This document shows, piece by piece, positions 13,526-26,050 of a DNA stretch of 64,000 bases. Within the stretch, counting starts at the first letter, position 1. Each line of letters opens with the position of its first letter. The translations under genes were made by a program, and so were the position numbers. The notes below the pieces were generated by a model. It was not told the origin of the DNA. It was given only the letters and a program-made list of their open reading frames with translations, and searched no databases. The stretch comes from Hirsutella rhossiliensis (taxonomy: Eukaryota; Ascomycota; Sordariomycetes; Hypocreales; Ophiocordycipitaceae): the NCBI RefSeq assembly GCF_020360975.1, contig NW_025408683.1:186001-250000 (forward strand), read 5' to 3'.

Positions 13526-13770
13526 TATTACTTAGGAAATCGTAGTATATTCCCTATATAATATATCCCTAAGGGAAATCTCTATAAAATATCTATATAA
13601 TCCGCTTAGTTATTATTTCTAGGATTTCTAAGTAATTTCCCGGAGTTTACTTAGTAGCTTCTAAGTTCCTTCTTTTATAAGGAGCCTTAAGGAGTTAAAG
13701 GTAACTTCCTTAAAAGAAGCTAATATCGTTATAAGTACCTAGATTATCGACTATAAGGTATCCTATAATA
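13526..13770 (-). repeat. X-family LTR 3 (245 bp)
   Basis: Third copy of the 245-bp repeat. It is followed directly by a second piece of the gypsy element that is nested in X copy 2, not by the sequence that flanks LTR 1. Confidence 0.8.
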
Positions 13771-15195
13771 CTATATTTATAAGTTTTAGAGTTAAGGATT
13801 CTTTTAACTTCTTAGTAGTTAGTATTAGGTTCTAAGCTAGGTTAAGCTTTTAGTTATTAGGCCGGCTATAGCTATATAATAGAAATAACGTTATAAATAT
13901 TTAAGGATCTAGCTAGGTTAAGGTAGTAAGCTAGATAGCCGATTTATTTAAGGACTTTAAATAGTCCTATATAGCGTTCCTTTAACTTCGCTACCTATTT
14001 ATTAGCTACGCTATATCCTTTCCCTAGCTAGAGCTATACTTAGTTTCTAAGCTTAAACTCTAGCGCTTAGTACTTTATATTATACCGCTTTTTTATTCCT
14101 ACTTAAGCTAGAGCGATTAAGATCCTAGCCTAGTCTTAGAGTATCTCCCTATCTATATATAAAGGGCCTTCTTTAAGGTATCGCCTACTATCGTCTATTT
14201 ATATCTTAGTTAGTAGCTTACTTAAAGAGGTACTAATTACTAAGGAGTAAGAGTTATTAAGAGTAAATTAAAGTAATAATAATATATCGACCTATTAATA
14301 AGATAGGAAGTCGGTTATAAAGAACTAAAGTATAGTTTTAACTACCTAGTTATATTATTTTAATAAGCCGTTAGTCTAAGGATACTAAGCTATAGATACT
14401 AATAACTTAGACCTATAAGCTATCTATAGTCCTTTTTAAAACGCTAAAAGGAACTTAAGGTCTTAGTTAGAAATAATCTAAGTAAGAATCCCTTAGTTAT
14501 AGTATATTAACTTAGTAAATAGTACCTTAGCTTAGTCCTTTATAGTAAACTAGTTATAGCTTAAGATAAAGAGCCTTATTTTTAAGAACTTATTAGTTAC
14601 CGTTAGTAGTATATTATAGTAGACCTTAATAGGTAGTATTTATAAAGTTTGGTCTATAAGGACGTTTAAGAGCCTAGTAACGAAATCTATAGTAATCGTA
14701 TAAAAAGGTAAGGCTAAGGAAGTAATTAGAACTAACTTACTAAGGGCCTTTAACCGGTTAGTTTAGTTCCTATAGTAAGCGTTATACTTATCGATAAAGC
14801 TATTAATAAGTTTCTTAAGGCTAGTAATAGTAAACGTAAAGAATAGCTCCTCTTATATCCTTTACTATCTAAGGTAAAATTTACGCGTATAGTTATTAGC
14901 GATAATCTCCTTAGCGTAGGTAGTAAGGATATAAAGCTAATAATAACCTTTAAGCTTAACTAAGTAAAGCAACCTATTCTACTAAATAAATAAAAGACCG
15001 ACCTAGGACTTATTGCTTTTAAGCTACTTTAATATACTAGCTTACCTAGGTTCTTCCGCGTATACTTCTTAGATCTTCTAGCGTAGGTTAGGTTAGATAA
15101 AGGATTCTATAACTATATATATATATTCGACTAGCGCTTTATCTTCCTAAACGCGGTCTAATTCCCTAGGTTTATATTTCCTAGGTATTATAAAT
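13771..15195 (-). mobile_element. Second fragment of the same gypsy family (integrase and 3' end)
   Basis: Homologous to about 7237-8660 with RIP-type differences and in the same orientation. It starts at the same base of the element (CTATATTTATAAG) as the nested copy, so the chromodomain is cut at an identical point. At 15195 it changes abruptly into the RNase H region of a chromovirus in the opposite orientation. Confidence 0.75.
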
Positions 15196-17389
15196 AGTAG
15201 TTTCCTAGGAAGTAAATAGGTAGAAGTAACCGGTAGCGTTCTACTCCTATAAGCTAACCCTAGTAAAGTAGAATTACGCTATTTATAATAAAGAGATACT
15301 AGCGATTATTAGCTACCTTAAGTAATAGTAAGCGGAGCTCTAAAGTTATAAGAGCTTTAAGGTCTTTATAGACTATAGGAACCTTAAGTACTTTATAACC
15401 CGCTAGTACCTCTTAGAGTAGTAAGCCCGCTAAGCGGAGTACCTTTTATACTTTAACTTTTTAATTAGGTACTAGCTAAGGCGGGACTTTATAGTCTTAG
15501 ATATACTTTCTTAAAGGGATTAAAACCGGCCGATAGGAGTAGATATTAAGGCCTAGGATTTATAGCTTATCTTATAAGAAGCGCTATAGACTTATATAAG
15601 AGCTTCCTTAGTAAAAGGAGGCGCGGTACTAATAGATAAGCTTTCCCTTATACCTTTACCTTAGTCTAGTAAGGAGGGATAGACTAGCCTAAAAGGGTAT
15701 ATAGCGCGGGTATTCTAAGATAAGGTCCTTTAACGCTTATAAGATAGAATATTATCTCTAGACTATACTTATAAGAGTATACGCTATACTATTAAGTCCG
15801 GCGCTTAACGCTTTAATTTAAAGCTAAAGCTAAAGGTATAAGTAGCTAACTATTATATCGACCTATAAGGGCATTTATATTAGCGGGGGAGACTATAAGT
15901 ACTAAGCGCGCTATATACTATAAAAGCTAAGGAGAAGGATAGACTACTAAAGCTAAATAAATAAAATAAGCTTTAAGGGAAGTTAGTTTAGCTTATCTAT
16001 AACTTTAGTATTATAGGCTACCTAGGTTAATAAGGTATAGTAGTAAGCCTTATAAGGGATTTTTACTAGCCCTTCCTATAATACTATGTTTGCCGCTTCC
16101 TTTATAACTATAATATCTATAGCTATACTAAGATTTAAAGGGCATAGCTTAAAGGGCTACTTAAGTAGCTTCCGGTACTTAACCGGTTCTATATATATAT
16201 ATATATATAGACTTTATAATAGACCTTCTACTTATAAAAAGAGGCAACCGCTATATATAAGTAATTAAAGACTAGCTTAGTAAATTAATAGTACTAAAGC
16301 TAATACTATTTATAGATATAGAAGCTTATATAAAGCGCTTCCTTTAATACTAGGCCCGCTTATATAACTAGCTAACCTTTATTATAAGTAATAAAGGATT
16401 AAACTAAACTAGCTACTTTTAGTAGTACTTATACTAGCTACTTTAGATTATATAGCTACTTAGTATAGCCTATTACCTATAGACTAATAAGGGACTTAAG
16501 AGGGTTAACTAAGAAGCGTAGGCGTACTTATAAGTAATAGTAGCCTATAACTAAGTAGACTAAGACCGCTAGCTCCCCGCGGCCTAGCTTACGTTAAATA
16601 GTAGACTATAGACCTTTATTAAGATAGCCCCCTTCTTTGCTATATATAGCTTTAAGCCGCCCTCCTTAATCCCGTTTACTATAAATATAGTAGTAAAGTA
16701 ATAAGGTAGTTTATTATTAAAGAGCCGCGCCTTTATATTTATACGGAAGCTATAGGAAACTATAAAATACTATTAATCTACGATAGCCGCCTTAGTATAA
16801 GATTAATAGCGGCACGCTAATAAGACTAAAGCCTTAATAGATAGGTTTATAGTAAGAGATAAGGTATAGCTTAACCTTTATAACTATAGGTTAGTATAGC
16901 TAAAGAAAAAGCTAGACTAGCTATATATAAAGTTTATAGTATAAAGGGTTATTAGCCTATAGGTAGTTAAGCTTAATAGTCTTTTAATAGGGGTTTATAA
17001 TAAGATTAACGTTAACCTCCTTCGCTAAGCTTCCTTTAACCCGCTACTTAGATAAGAAGTAGTAAATGCTTAACCGCCTGCTATTAAGGTAGAGAGGGAT
17101 AATAAATTTAAGGTTAAAGAGATATAGCCCGTATATTAAAAAAGGGTCGGCTAGGAGAATTACTAAAAGGTTTTTATAAAGTAGCGCGGGTACCTTAACT
17201 TAATATAAGAACCTATATATAAGTTTACGAGAGCTATAGCTCTCGATAAGTTTAAGGCCCTATATAGACTAGTAGATAAAAATAATAAACTAGTAAACTA
17301 TTAATAGTAGCTTTAGCTAAGACTATAAAGTAAGTAAAATAAAGGGGGTAGTTATAGTAACGCGGGCGTAATAGTATAAGTAGAAATAA

Positions 17390-18470
17390 AAATAGCGTTT
17401 ATTATAAAGTAGAGCCCTTAAATAACCTAGGCTTATTCCTTATCGTTATCGTTACCTTTATTATTATTATTATTATTATTATTATCCTTATTAGCCTCCT
17501 CTTACTTATTAGTAGCGGCGGCGCTTTCTAAGGCGCTAAGGCGGCCCTTTAAGCCTATAAGCTAGTCGGCGGCGGCGGCTAGCGTCGGCGGCGGTAGTAG
17601 GGGTAGTAGCGATAGTAGAGGCGGGTACGGCTAGGGGGACCGCCGATAAAGCGACGGAGGCGGTATCCCTAGCGCCGGGCGCGTTAAAGGCAAAAGTAAA
17701 GGAGCGGTAAAGTAGGGACTTACTTAAGTATAAGGCCTTATTACTTAAGGGCGCGGAGGTTATAGTATATAGTAGCGGTAGCGGTAAGGCGTTTCTTAGT
17801 AGCCCCCCGCGCCTACCTATATATACCGGCCTTCTAAGCTAACGCTATAGCGAGTAGAATAAGAGGCGCCGCCTTATAAGTATAGCTAGCGCGCGCGTAC
17901 TAGTAGTAGCTGCCGCCGCGGTAGCGCCTAACTTAGTTAAAGTAGTTAAGCTCTTATAACGTATAATATATATAAGGGGCCGAGCGGGCGGCGCCGGCCT
18001 ATACTTAGCGCTTATATTATAGGAGGTTAGCGGAAAATATCTATTACGCTTACTTAACTTTAGACTTATAGGGGTAGCGGAGATAAAGGCGGGGGCTAAA
18101 GGGCCGGGCGTTATAAGGGGCGGCGGGGATAGCGTCGTTACTATAAAGGGCGACGTAAGAGTAACTAGCGTAGTAGAGGTAGTAGCAGCGGCGGTAGGCG
18201 CGGTAGTAGGGGCGCGGGTAAGAGCGGCGGTAGTAGCGGAGCTATTATCGGCCGTAGCTAGTATAGCGTTAATAAATAACTTTATACGCTCTAAGAAGGA
18301 AGAGGTAGGAAAGGGAGAGGTAGATATATTTATTATAGAAGTTAGTATAACGGAATATAGCCTCCCGCTCTATAAGGTAGGGAACTTACTAGTTAGAGTT
18401 ATTATTATTATTAAGGCTATTATTACTACTATAGCTATTACTATAAGTATATATTAATAGAGCGGCCTAT
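17390..18470 (-). pseudogene. Extra ORF of chromovirus B, antisense to pol
   Basis: Counterpart of the frame at 31022-32061 in element A. On the minus strand the acidic C-terminal tract reads as an Asn/Asp/Lys run (NKDNNNNNNNNKGNDNDKE) where A has KDKDDDKDKE, with no stop in that stretch. The (TTA)n tract at 17458-17485 on the plus strand is the source of the Asn run. The pol-sense strand also has an open frame with few stops, so the strand call is a judgement based on composition. No known domain. Confidence 0.45.
17458..17485. repeat. (TTA)n microsatellite
   Basis: About nine TTA/ATT units lie in the extra 3' region of chromovirus B. The matching place in element A is a mixed run of CCTTAT and GTC units. 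Read on the minus strand the tract gives consecutive AAT (Asn) codons. Confidence 0.8.
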
Positions 18471-18893
18471 ATAGCTAGGAATAAACTAACGCCCTAAGTA
18501 AAGTAAAACTTACTTATTACTATTACTACTATAGTTAAAGAAAGGAAAGAAGGAAGGGAAGAAGGAAAGGAGGGATACCGCTTTATATACCCCTTAGTAA
18601 AGAAAGCTACTTAAGGCTAAAGGGACGGGTAACCTAAGGCTTATATAGGTCTAGGCCGGCCGCGGGCTACCTAAGGGGTATATATAATAGGTTACGCTCT
18701 TATTTAAACGGCTAGCCGGCTAATAAGTATAGAGCTAGGTTCTAGCTACTTAGGCTAATAGGCGCGGGGATAATAGGGCTAGTAAGGCTAGTACGATTAA
18801 CGGGAAAGGGTAAGGTAAAGCTAGTAGTATAGGCCTAATTATATAAAAGCTATTAATAGGGTAGCGCCGCGCTAGGCTTAAGGGAGGGTATTA

Positions 18894-19079
18894 TATAAGA
18901 GTCTTTAACTATTATAAGTTATAAGCTTAAGCTATAGCCTAAGCTATATAGTTATATATAAAGGGCTAGACCTTATATATATATATATAGGCTAGCTATA
19001 TATAAAAGAGCTTTATATAGTATATTAATATTATCTTATAAATAGCACTTATATATATACCTTTACTTACTCTATAATA
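18894..19079 (+). repeat. 3' LTR of chromovirus B (186 bp)
   Basis: Reverse complement of the element A LTRs and exactly the same length (186 bp), starting TATAAGAGTC and ending CTCTATAATA. RIP damage is heavier than in A. Confidence 0.8.
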
Positions 19080-20479
19080 ATAAGAACTCTTATAAAGGCC
19101 TTAAATATAGTAATACTAAAAAATAGCCTTATAAGGGATTTAAGCCCTAGTAAACTAATAAGCTAACTTACCTTTAAAAAGCCTTAAGCTTAGCTTAACG
19201 GGCTTATAAGCTAGCCTAAGATAAAGAGAGCTAAAAGAGCTTTATAGAGGCCTAAAATAGCTTTAAGTATACTATTAAAGCTACTAAAAAGTAATACTAA
19301 GAGAGCTTCTTAATAAAAGTAATAAGAAAAAATATCTTTATAGCCTTTTCTTATATTAAGGCTAAAGCTAACCTTACCTTTCTTAGTATCTTATATATAA
19401 AAGAAGGGATAAAGGTAAAAGCTAATACTTTTATAGAAAAATATAAGGCCTTCTTAATAACCCTTTTTCTAACCTTAAACCCTAGCCTTAGCCCCCCCCT
19501 TAGCCCCCCTTAAAGCCTAGGAAAGAAGAGCCTCTAAGCTATATAAGTAATAAGGGTATAGCTAAGTAAGACTAGCTAGAGCTAAAGGACCTTAAGATTA
19601 AGAGGGCTATTTTTAGATCTTTTAATAAGAAAGCCCTTAGCTTAAACTCCCTTAGCTTCCTCCTTATTTAATATATATATAAAGCTATCCTTATAGTCTT
19701 TAATAAGGCGTATAAAGCCTTATTTAACTAAGGATACTACCTTAAGGTATAAAAGGAAGCTATAGGAATTATACTTCCTAAGTAAAATAAGCTAAACTAT
19801 ACTATCCCTAAGGCCTATAAGGTTATAGGTCTACTTAACTACTTAGGAAAGGTCCTTAAAAAGCTATACGCTACCTAGCTAAGCTATTTAGCTAATATAG
19901 CTAGGCTTTTAAACCTTATATAGTTAAGGGGACGAAAATAGTAGTTAGCTATAAATATAGCCTTCCTCCTTTTATACTATATTTAAAAGAAGTAGGAGTT
20001 TAATAAGAAGGCTATTACTAATACCCTCTTATTAAATATAAAGGGCGCCTTTAATTTTATATTAAAGGAATAGCTTATAAAGGTCCTAAGGGACTTAAAC
20101 CTCTTTAAGGCCCTTATAAGCTAAGTAAACTACTTCCTTACTAAAAGGAAGATCTAGCTAGCCTTTAAAGGGTAAGTCTAGCCCCTTATAAACCTAGTAA
20201 TATAGGTCCTTTAAAGGTCCCTTATTAGCCTTATTTTATTCCTTTTATATATAAAGGGGATACTAGCGGCTAAGGGGTACTAGCTATCTTATATAGATAA
20301 CTTTAGTATCTTTATAATATCGACCTTAGCTAAGAAGAACGTTTAGTAGCTAGAAGTAATAGCTACTAACCTATTTAAATAAGCTAAGGACTAAGGGGTT
20401 TACTTTAACCCTTTAAAGATAGAACTTATTTACTTTAATAGGTAAAAGCAGCTTATTTTAAAGGGTATAATAGTAAGAG
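19080..20479 (+). mobile_element. LINE copy D, left part (ORF2: linker to reverse transcriptase)
   Basis: Homologous base for base to about 56765-58190. In that less damaged copy the ORF2 frame shows a LINE reverse transcriptase. The same RT region is visible here at 20200-20310. Left end is cut by chromovirus B; right end is the 5-bp target AAGAG (20475-20479) of chromovirus G. The LINE resumes at 28293. Confidence 0.8.
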
Positions 20480-20736
20480 TATAAGAGCGCTACTAGGAGG
20501 TACGGGCTAATAAAGCACTCGGGTACGTAGTACTAATATATCGGCAGGGTATCGGCAGGGAATCGTGTCTACCCCGCTCGCATATTATAGACCACTCGCT
20601 ACTTAAACCGAAGAGGAAAAATCCCTCTTCTCGTAAGCTTTAGTCTTACGACGAGGAGAATATAATATATATAACGCAGTACCTCTAGCTATCTCTACTA
20701 CCTAACTAATCGTACCGTGATACGTGTTCCCTTATA
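20480..20736 (+). repeat. 5' LTR of chromovirus G (257 bp)
   Basis: Starts TATAAGAGCGC and ends GTTCCCTTATA (TG...CA before RIP). It is very similar to the 3' LTR at 28031-28287 and the same length. It contains residual TpG (for example CCGTGATACGTG). Confidence 0.9.
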
Positions 20737-20739
20737 ATT

Positions 20740-22020
20740 TCTAAAGCTTCCCTTTTTAGTTACCTAGTAAAGATAGCTACTTAGAGAAGACTACGTAACG
20801 CTCTTATAGCGCGACGTAGTAGTTAACTAGTCGAGGCCTCTTCGTTACGTATATCGAGTATCTACTCGGGAGACGAAGAATAGGAAGATATATCCTCGGA
20901 ATAGACCCCTACTACGGACGGCGTTGTAACTATATCGAAGATATCGCTACCCGTAGGCGTAAGACAACCGTCTCGTAAGGAAAAGCTCACGGCCCTATAA
21001 GCGCGCGTTAAAGAGCTAGAGGAGACGAAACGCCTATAAGATCGCGTTGCATAATTAGAGGAGGAAATTGCTAAACGCGCCGGTGCTATCGCTATCCGTT
21101 CGGGGAAGCGTCGATAGTCCTACTCCCCTAAATCGGACGGCAATCGCGGTAGCGAGGTTAAGATTAAAAATATCGCTTAATTATCCTAACCTACTAATGC
21201 ACGGAAACGTCTAGACTAGACTTACGATCTAGAGGACGCCTTTAGGGCAGCGCTTAGACGCTTTCGTCGCGATAAAACGAAGATCCTCTATACGGTAGAT
21301 TATATATATAGCGACTATAAAGCGAGATAGCGCCGATACCTTAAAGAATAGACGCCGATTAACCGAACTAAATATAGTATGGATTAGGCATACTTTAAGG
21401 AATAGACACTCGTCTTAATTAAGGATGCTGCGAATAGGGAGATACTATTAGCGACGTAATTAGAGGAGGCTCGCTAACGAGAAGGCTAGTCCCCCCTAGA
21501 GTTTAGCTTATACCTTAACTCCTTAGAGAGGCATTTCGAACGCCTATCGGAAAAGGCGCGTGCTCTTACGTTTTTCGCTAAGCTAGAGCTATAACTTCGG
21601 GACTAAATTAACCTCTATTCGATACCTATCTATACCTACTAACGGGAAGAGCTTATATAAGTCGCCTAACGATATTAGGATGCTACTACTAATAAGAGGC
21701 GACGCACTAATACTACTTCTACCCCTAGAGGAACCGGGAATAGAAGTAGTGCTGCACCCCGAGGCGGTACGTATAGGGGAAGGAATTAGAGAGGCCGATA
21801 AGCTAGGCCGAATCGTTAAGGAAATACCACCGATTCGACTAATAACTAGCAAGCTAGCGATATACCTACTAAGGGCCGAACTAGGGGACGTTATCGAGGA
21901 AGAGGATCTTCTACTTAATTAGGAATTATATATTTCTAATGCAATAAGCCGGGACACCTATCTATAGAATATACTAATTCTCTAAAGGTAGAAACCCTAG
22001 CGAAGACTCTTAGACTCGAT
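20740..22020 (+). pseudogene. Gag remnant of chromovirus G
   Basis: Sits between the 5' LTR and the protease. The longest clean stretch is an 80-codon plus-strand frame (21680-21922) with EVVLHPEAVRIGEGIREADK, and further charged sequence upstream. No zinc knuckle could be recognised with confidence. Gag identity is from position. The start codon is not defined. Confidence 0.5.
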
Positions 22021-22099
22021 ACCGTAAAATAGGGAAAAGGCAAGATATCGGGGTGAACGCCTCTCCCCTAGCAAACTTAATACCTATAGGATAGTTACT

Positions 22100-25000
22100 T
22101 AAAACTCCCGCAACGATATTAGGGCGAAACCCTACTAAAGTCCCCGTGCACTTAGATACTTACGGTGCCGTTAACCTCGTAGACGTATACTTTGCCCGAT
22201 AGCAGGGATTGCTATAAGTAGCGCTATTATACCCTAAGTTATTAGGGCTTAATAATAGTAGGGCAAGGGAGTATAGAGTATAGTTAGTGCCGCTCCGAAT
22301 AATAGATATAAGGGGCACTAAAAAGATAATCACTCGTTTCTATATCGGTACCGATAAGTTAACGCTAAACGATCGGGTACTAATCCTTTTATTAGTTACT
22401 ACCTTAGAGGATAAACGTATCTATATTATCCTATAGAAACGATAGTAGTGGTTTAAGTATTAACTAGGCAGCGAAACCCTATAGAATCCCCGTAGATTCC
22501 TTTAGGAATATAGGAACGAAGCAAGGGTCTATATAATAGCGCTTAATCCTAAGCTAATCCCGCTACTAGATAAAGACAAAGATAAAGGGATTCTATAGGA
22601 AGAATAGGCCGAAATCCTACCGACTCTCTACCGGTTTAAAGACACCTTCTCGGCTAATAAATCCGATTTATTACTAGCTAGAAAGGGAACGGATTACTTA
22701 ATTAATTTAATCCCTAATACGGAACCTCCTTATAGACCGATTTACCTTCTATCGCAAAGGGAACTCTAAGTATTACGCGACTAGATCTAAGACGCGATAA
22801 AAAGGAAAATAATCCGGGAGTTAAAGAGCCTAGCTAGGGCGCCTATCCTTTTCGTTCTAAAAAAGGATAGTACCTTACGGCTATATATAGACTACCGAGG
22901 ACTTAACCGGGTTACGTAAAAGAATCGGTACCCTTTACCCCTTATTTCGGAGATTATTAACCGCTATTAAGGAGCTAAGTATTTTTCTAAGATTAATATA
23001 CGGAATGCGTATTAACGTATTCGAATTTAGGAAGGAGATAAATAGAAGACCGCTTTCCGAACGCGTTACGGATATTTCGAATACCTAGTAATGCCCTTTA
23101 GACTTACTAACGCACTAGCTACGTTTTAGAGCTATATATATTAGGCGCTCGAGGGGCTCGTAGATATAATCTACGTAGTCTACCTCGACGATATCCTTAT
23201 ATACTCTAAAACGAGAGAAGAATATACTAAATACTTAGGATAAGTAATAGAAAGGCTAAGGGCTATAGAGCTCTATGCAAAACTATCGAAGTATATCTTC
23301 TATTAATAGTTAGTCGAGTTCCTTAGGTTTATATTATCTATCGATAGGGTATTAATAGACCCTCGACGGGTAGAGGCAATAGCCTAATAGCCTAAACCTA
23401 TAACTTACTATAATATTTAGGTTTTCCTTAGGTTCTATAATTTTTACTAACGATTTATATACGGGTACTTAGGAGTTATAGCGCCCCTAACTATATTGCT
23501 AAAGGGGAGTAAGAATAGGAAGAAGCTAGGGAGTATAGAGCTAAACCTTACTAAAAGGGCAGCGTTTTAGGCTCTTAAGGATACTTTTTAAGGAGCCCTA
23601 TTCCTCCGATATTACGATCTAGAAAGACGTATTCGCATCGAAATAGATATATCGCAATTCGCGATAGTAGGAATTATCTCTTAACCCGATAACGAAAGGC
23701 GTTACTATCCGATCGTATTCTAGTTAAGGAAGTTTACTAGAGCCGAACTTAATTATAGTATTCTAGACTAAGAACTCTTCGCTATCGTTAAGTTATTTAA
23801 ATACTAGCGATATTACGTTAAAGGGGCAGCGCATAAAGTAGAGGTATTATCGGACTACTATAACCTCTAGATATTTATATACTAGACCTCCCTAAATAGG
23901 AGGTAAGTAAGATAGTATATATATTTAGCACTATTTAACTTTACGATTAAGCATCGTATAGGCAAATCTAACCTAGCGGACGCGCTATCGAGAATGCCTA
24001 GATACGAGGGCGAGAAGCCCCCGTCTACGGAACTATTACCGGAGCTATAAGCGAAGCTAGCTACTATTAATACCGTATCCGTACGGAGAAATAACGAGGC
24101 GTTTTTATAGGCAAAGAGATGCTTAACCTCGAGTTAATATAAGCGTAGCAAAGTGCCTTTATATAAGGAAAATGCATAAGCTTATCTATAGCGAAACTAT
24201 AATACTTCGGGCGCGAGACCCGAACGATTAGCCGATTAGGCTAAAGAGAGAGCTAGTTATAAATAGTTACTCTTAAGGAAGACCGCTAAAGAAGCGGCCT
24301 ACTATATAAAGGTTTATATAGCAGAAGTTCTAGAACTATTACTAAAGTTACTAAAACGCACTTAGTCGGTTAACGTAGCGATTAGTAGGCTAAAAGAGAC
24401 CGAAGACTTCTTAAAAGGGAAGGGTTTCTAGTTAGTACGCTTAGATAGACTACTACTATAGAAGGGTCGTATCGTAGTGCCTCTAGAGGCAGCCTTACGG
24501 TAAGAGCTAATATAGCTCTTCTATAACGATCCGTTAGTAGGATACTTTAGCTCCTAACGCACTAGCGAACTACTAGCGAGGAACTTCTACTAGGATAGAA
24601 TAACGAAAGACGTAAATAAATACGTCTAGTTATGCCTAGTATATTAAGGTGCAGTATCTAGGAGGTATCGCCCCTATAGCACTATGCAATCGTTACTATA
24701 TCCTATACGACCGTAGGAAGAATTATTAATAGACTTTACTATAGGTCTGCCTAAAGTATAGTATAATAGACGAGACGTTAATGCGATCTTAGTAATCGTA
24801 GACCGATATACTAAGTATTGCCTCTTCTTTCCTATCTCTAAGATAATAATAGCCCCGGAGCTAGTAGAATTATTCTATTACTAAGTTAAATTAGTATATA
24901 GACCTCCGAAAGGCATTGTCTTAGATAGAGGGTCCCTATTTATAAGTAAGTTCTAGTTAGATCTCTGTTTTATCTTATAAGTAAAACGTAGGCTATCGAC

Positions 25001-25830
25001 GGTATTTTACCCGTAAACCGATAGGTAAACGGAACGAATAAACTAAGCCGTATAGCACTACTTAAGATGCTTTACTAACTCGGAATAAACTAACTAGGCG
25101 TTACTCCTACGCATTGCTTAATTTATATATAATAATATAAAGAACGCGATAACTAGGTTATTACCTAACGAAGCGTTAATAGGTTACTAACTAAACTTCT
25201 ATATTAATACCGAGGACGATATTATTTAGAGGGGGGTACCCGAAGTAAGAGTAAGAGTTACTAGGCTATAGGAGCTACGAAAGAGGCTTAAGGAATACTA
25301 AGGAAAGGCTATCGAATCGCAAGCGAAATACTACGATTTAAGGCACTAACCGCTTATACTAAAAGTAAGAGACCTTATAGTATTATCGATAAAGAACTTA
25401 CGCCTTAAGGACGAAAAAAGAAAACTCTTACCTAAGTATATTAGACCGTTTCGGATCCTATAAGCTATTAGAAAGTAAGTATATCGTCTTATACTCCCCG
25501 AGAAGTACTTACGCCTCTATAACGTTTTCTATATTAGTCTCTTAGAGCTATAGAAGGAGCGTAAAGGCACCCGTAAAGATAGCGAAACCCTACCGATGCT
25601 AGACTTAGAGGACGACGAAGGCGAATAGGAAGTCTAAGAGATTAAAGACCAAAAGAGATCTAAGGGCGATACCTTTTTCCTTATTAAATAGAAAGGATAG
25701 CTAGCTAAGTATAACTAATAGGTCGAGGCCGAAGATATAGCGAATAGCTAAGACCTTATTAAAGAATATACTACTCGCCTAACTAGGAAAAAGAGGCGTA
25801 AGACTAAGTAAGGTAGGGAAACCTACTAGC
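22100..25830 (+). pseudogene. Pol remnant of chromovirus G (protease, RT, RNase H, integrase, chromodomain)
   Basis: One plus-strand frame with TAA/TAG stops. Protease block VHLDTYGAVNLVD near 22145. RT: STLRLYIDYRGLNRVT near 22870, KNRYPLPLI, and active site VVYLDDILIYSKTREE near 23176-23225. RNase H: IEIDISQFAIVGII near 23640 and the closing DALSRMPRYEGEKP near 23970. Integrase core: LLIDFTIGLPK (24720), LVIVDRYTKY (24790), GIVLDRGSLF (24910), then the C-terminal LPEKYLRLYNVFYISLLEL. Chromodomain: DTFFLIK.KG near 25665 and EDIANS.DLIKEYTTRL near 25730. This order and the terminal chromodomain define the chromovirus clade, which can direct integration to modified chromatin. Confidence 0.9.
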
Positions 25831-26050
25831 GTAGGGAGACGCTACTAAATCGGTAACGAATCCCTACCGAATCGCTACCGACTCGTTAACGTATCGGCAC
25901 GCCCGAACGTCCTATAACTATATATAAAATAGTAAAATAGGAGAATAGGGAAAACTATCTATACTACCTATTAAACATTATTAAGGAAAATAAAACTAAA
26001 CCGTAACTCTACCGAGACCCTAATAATAAAGGAGAGAAGGATAGTCGTAG

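Larger units (their letters stand above)
4397..13770 (-). mobile_element. X element, copy 2, interrupted by a gypsy fragment
   Basis: LTRs at 4397-4641 and 13526-13770 (245 bp each). X sequence runs 4642 to about 7240 and resumes near 13063. The two parts add up to an interior close to 3,055 bp, matching copy 1. Between them lies about 5.8 kb of a minus-strand Ty3/gypsy element. Copy 1 provides the uninterrupted sequence at about 3936, which proves the interruption. A target duplication at the gypsy borders is not clean (TATAT against TATTT). Confidence 0.75.
15196..19079 (+). mobile_element. 5'-truncated chromovirus (Ty3/gypsy), copy B
   Basis: Matches 30405-about 34252 of element A in inverted orientation: end of RNase H, integrase, chromodomain (about 17140-17220), extra 3' region and 3' LTR (18894-19079). 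It begins inside RNase H with no 5' LTR, gag or RT. It is more heavily mutated than copy A. The base after its LTR starts ATAAG and continues into a LINE, so the element originally sat inside the LINE. Several short TA runs (for example around 16187-16209) are RIP products rather than separate features. Confidence 0.8.

Noticed and set aside
16086..16268. 60-codon plus-strand frame starting with an ATG
   Set aside because: It lies in the integrase region of chromovirus B, out of frame with pol, and includes a run of TAT/ATA from a RIP-made TA tract. Chance frame.
18965..19020. AT microsatellites as regulatory or origin elements
   Set aside because: Short TA runs occur throughout and follow from CpA/TpG to TpA mutation; the matching LTR copies are less TA-rich.
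21589..21852. 87-codon minus-strand frame opposite the gag of chromovirus G
   Set aside because: Mirror of the plus-strand frame at 21680-21922; Ser/Ile/Leu-rich with no domain.
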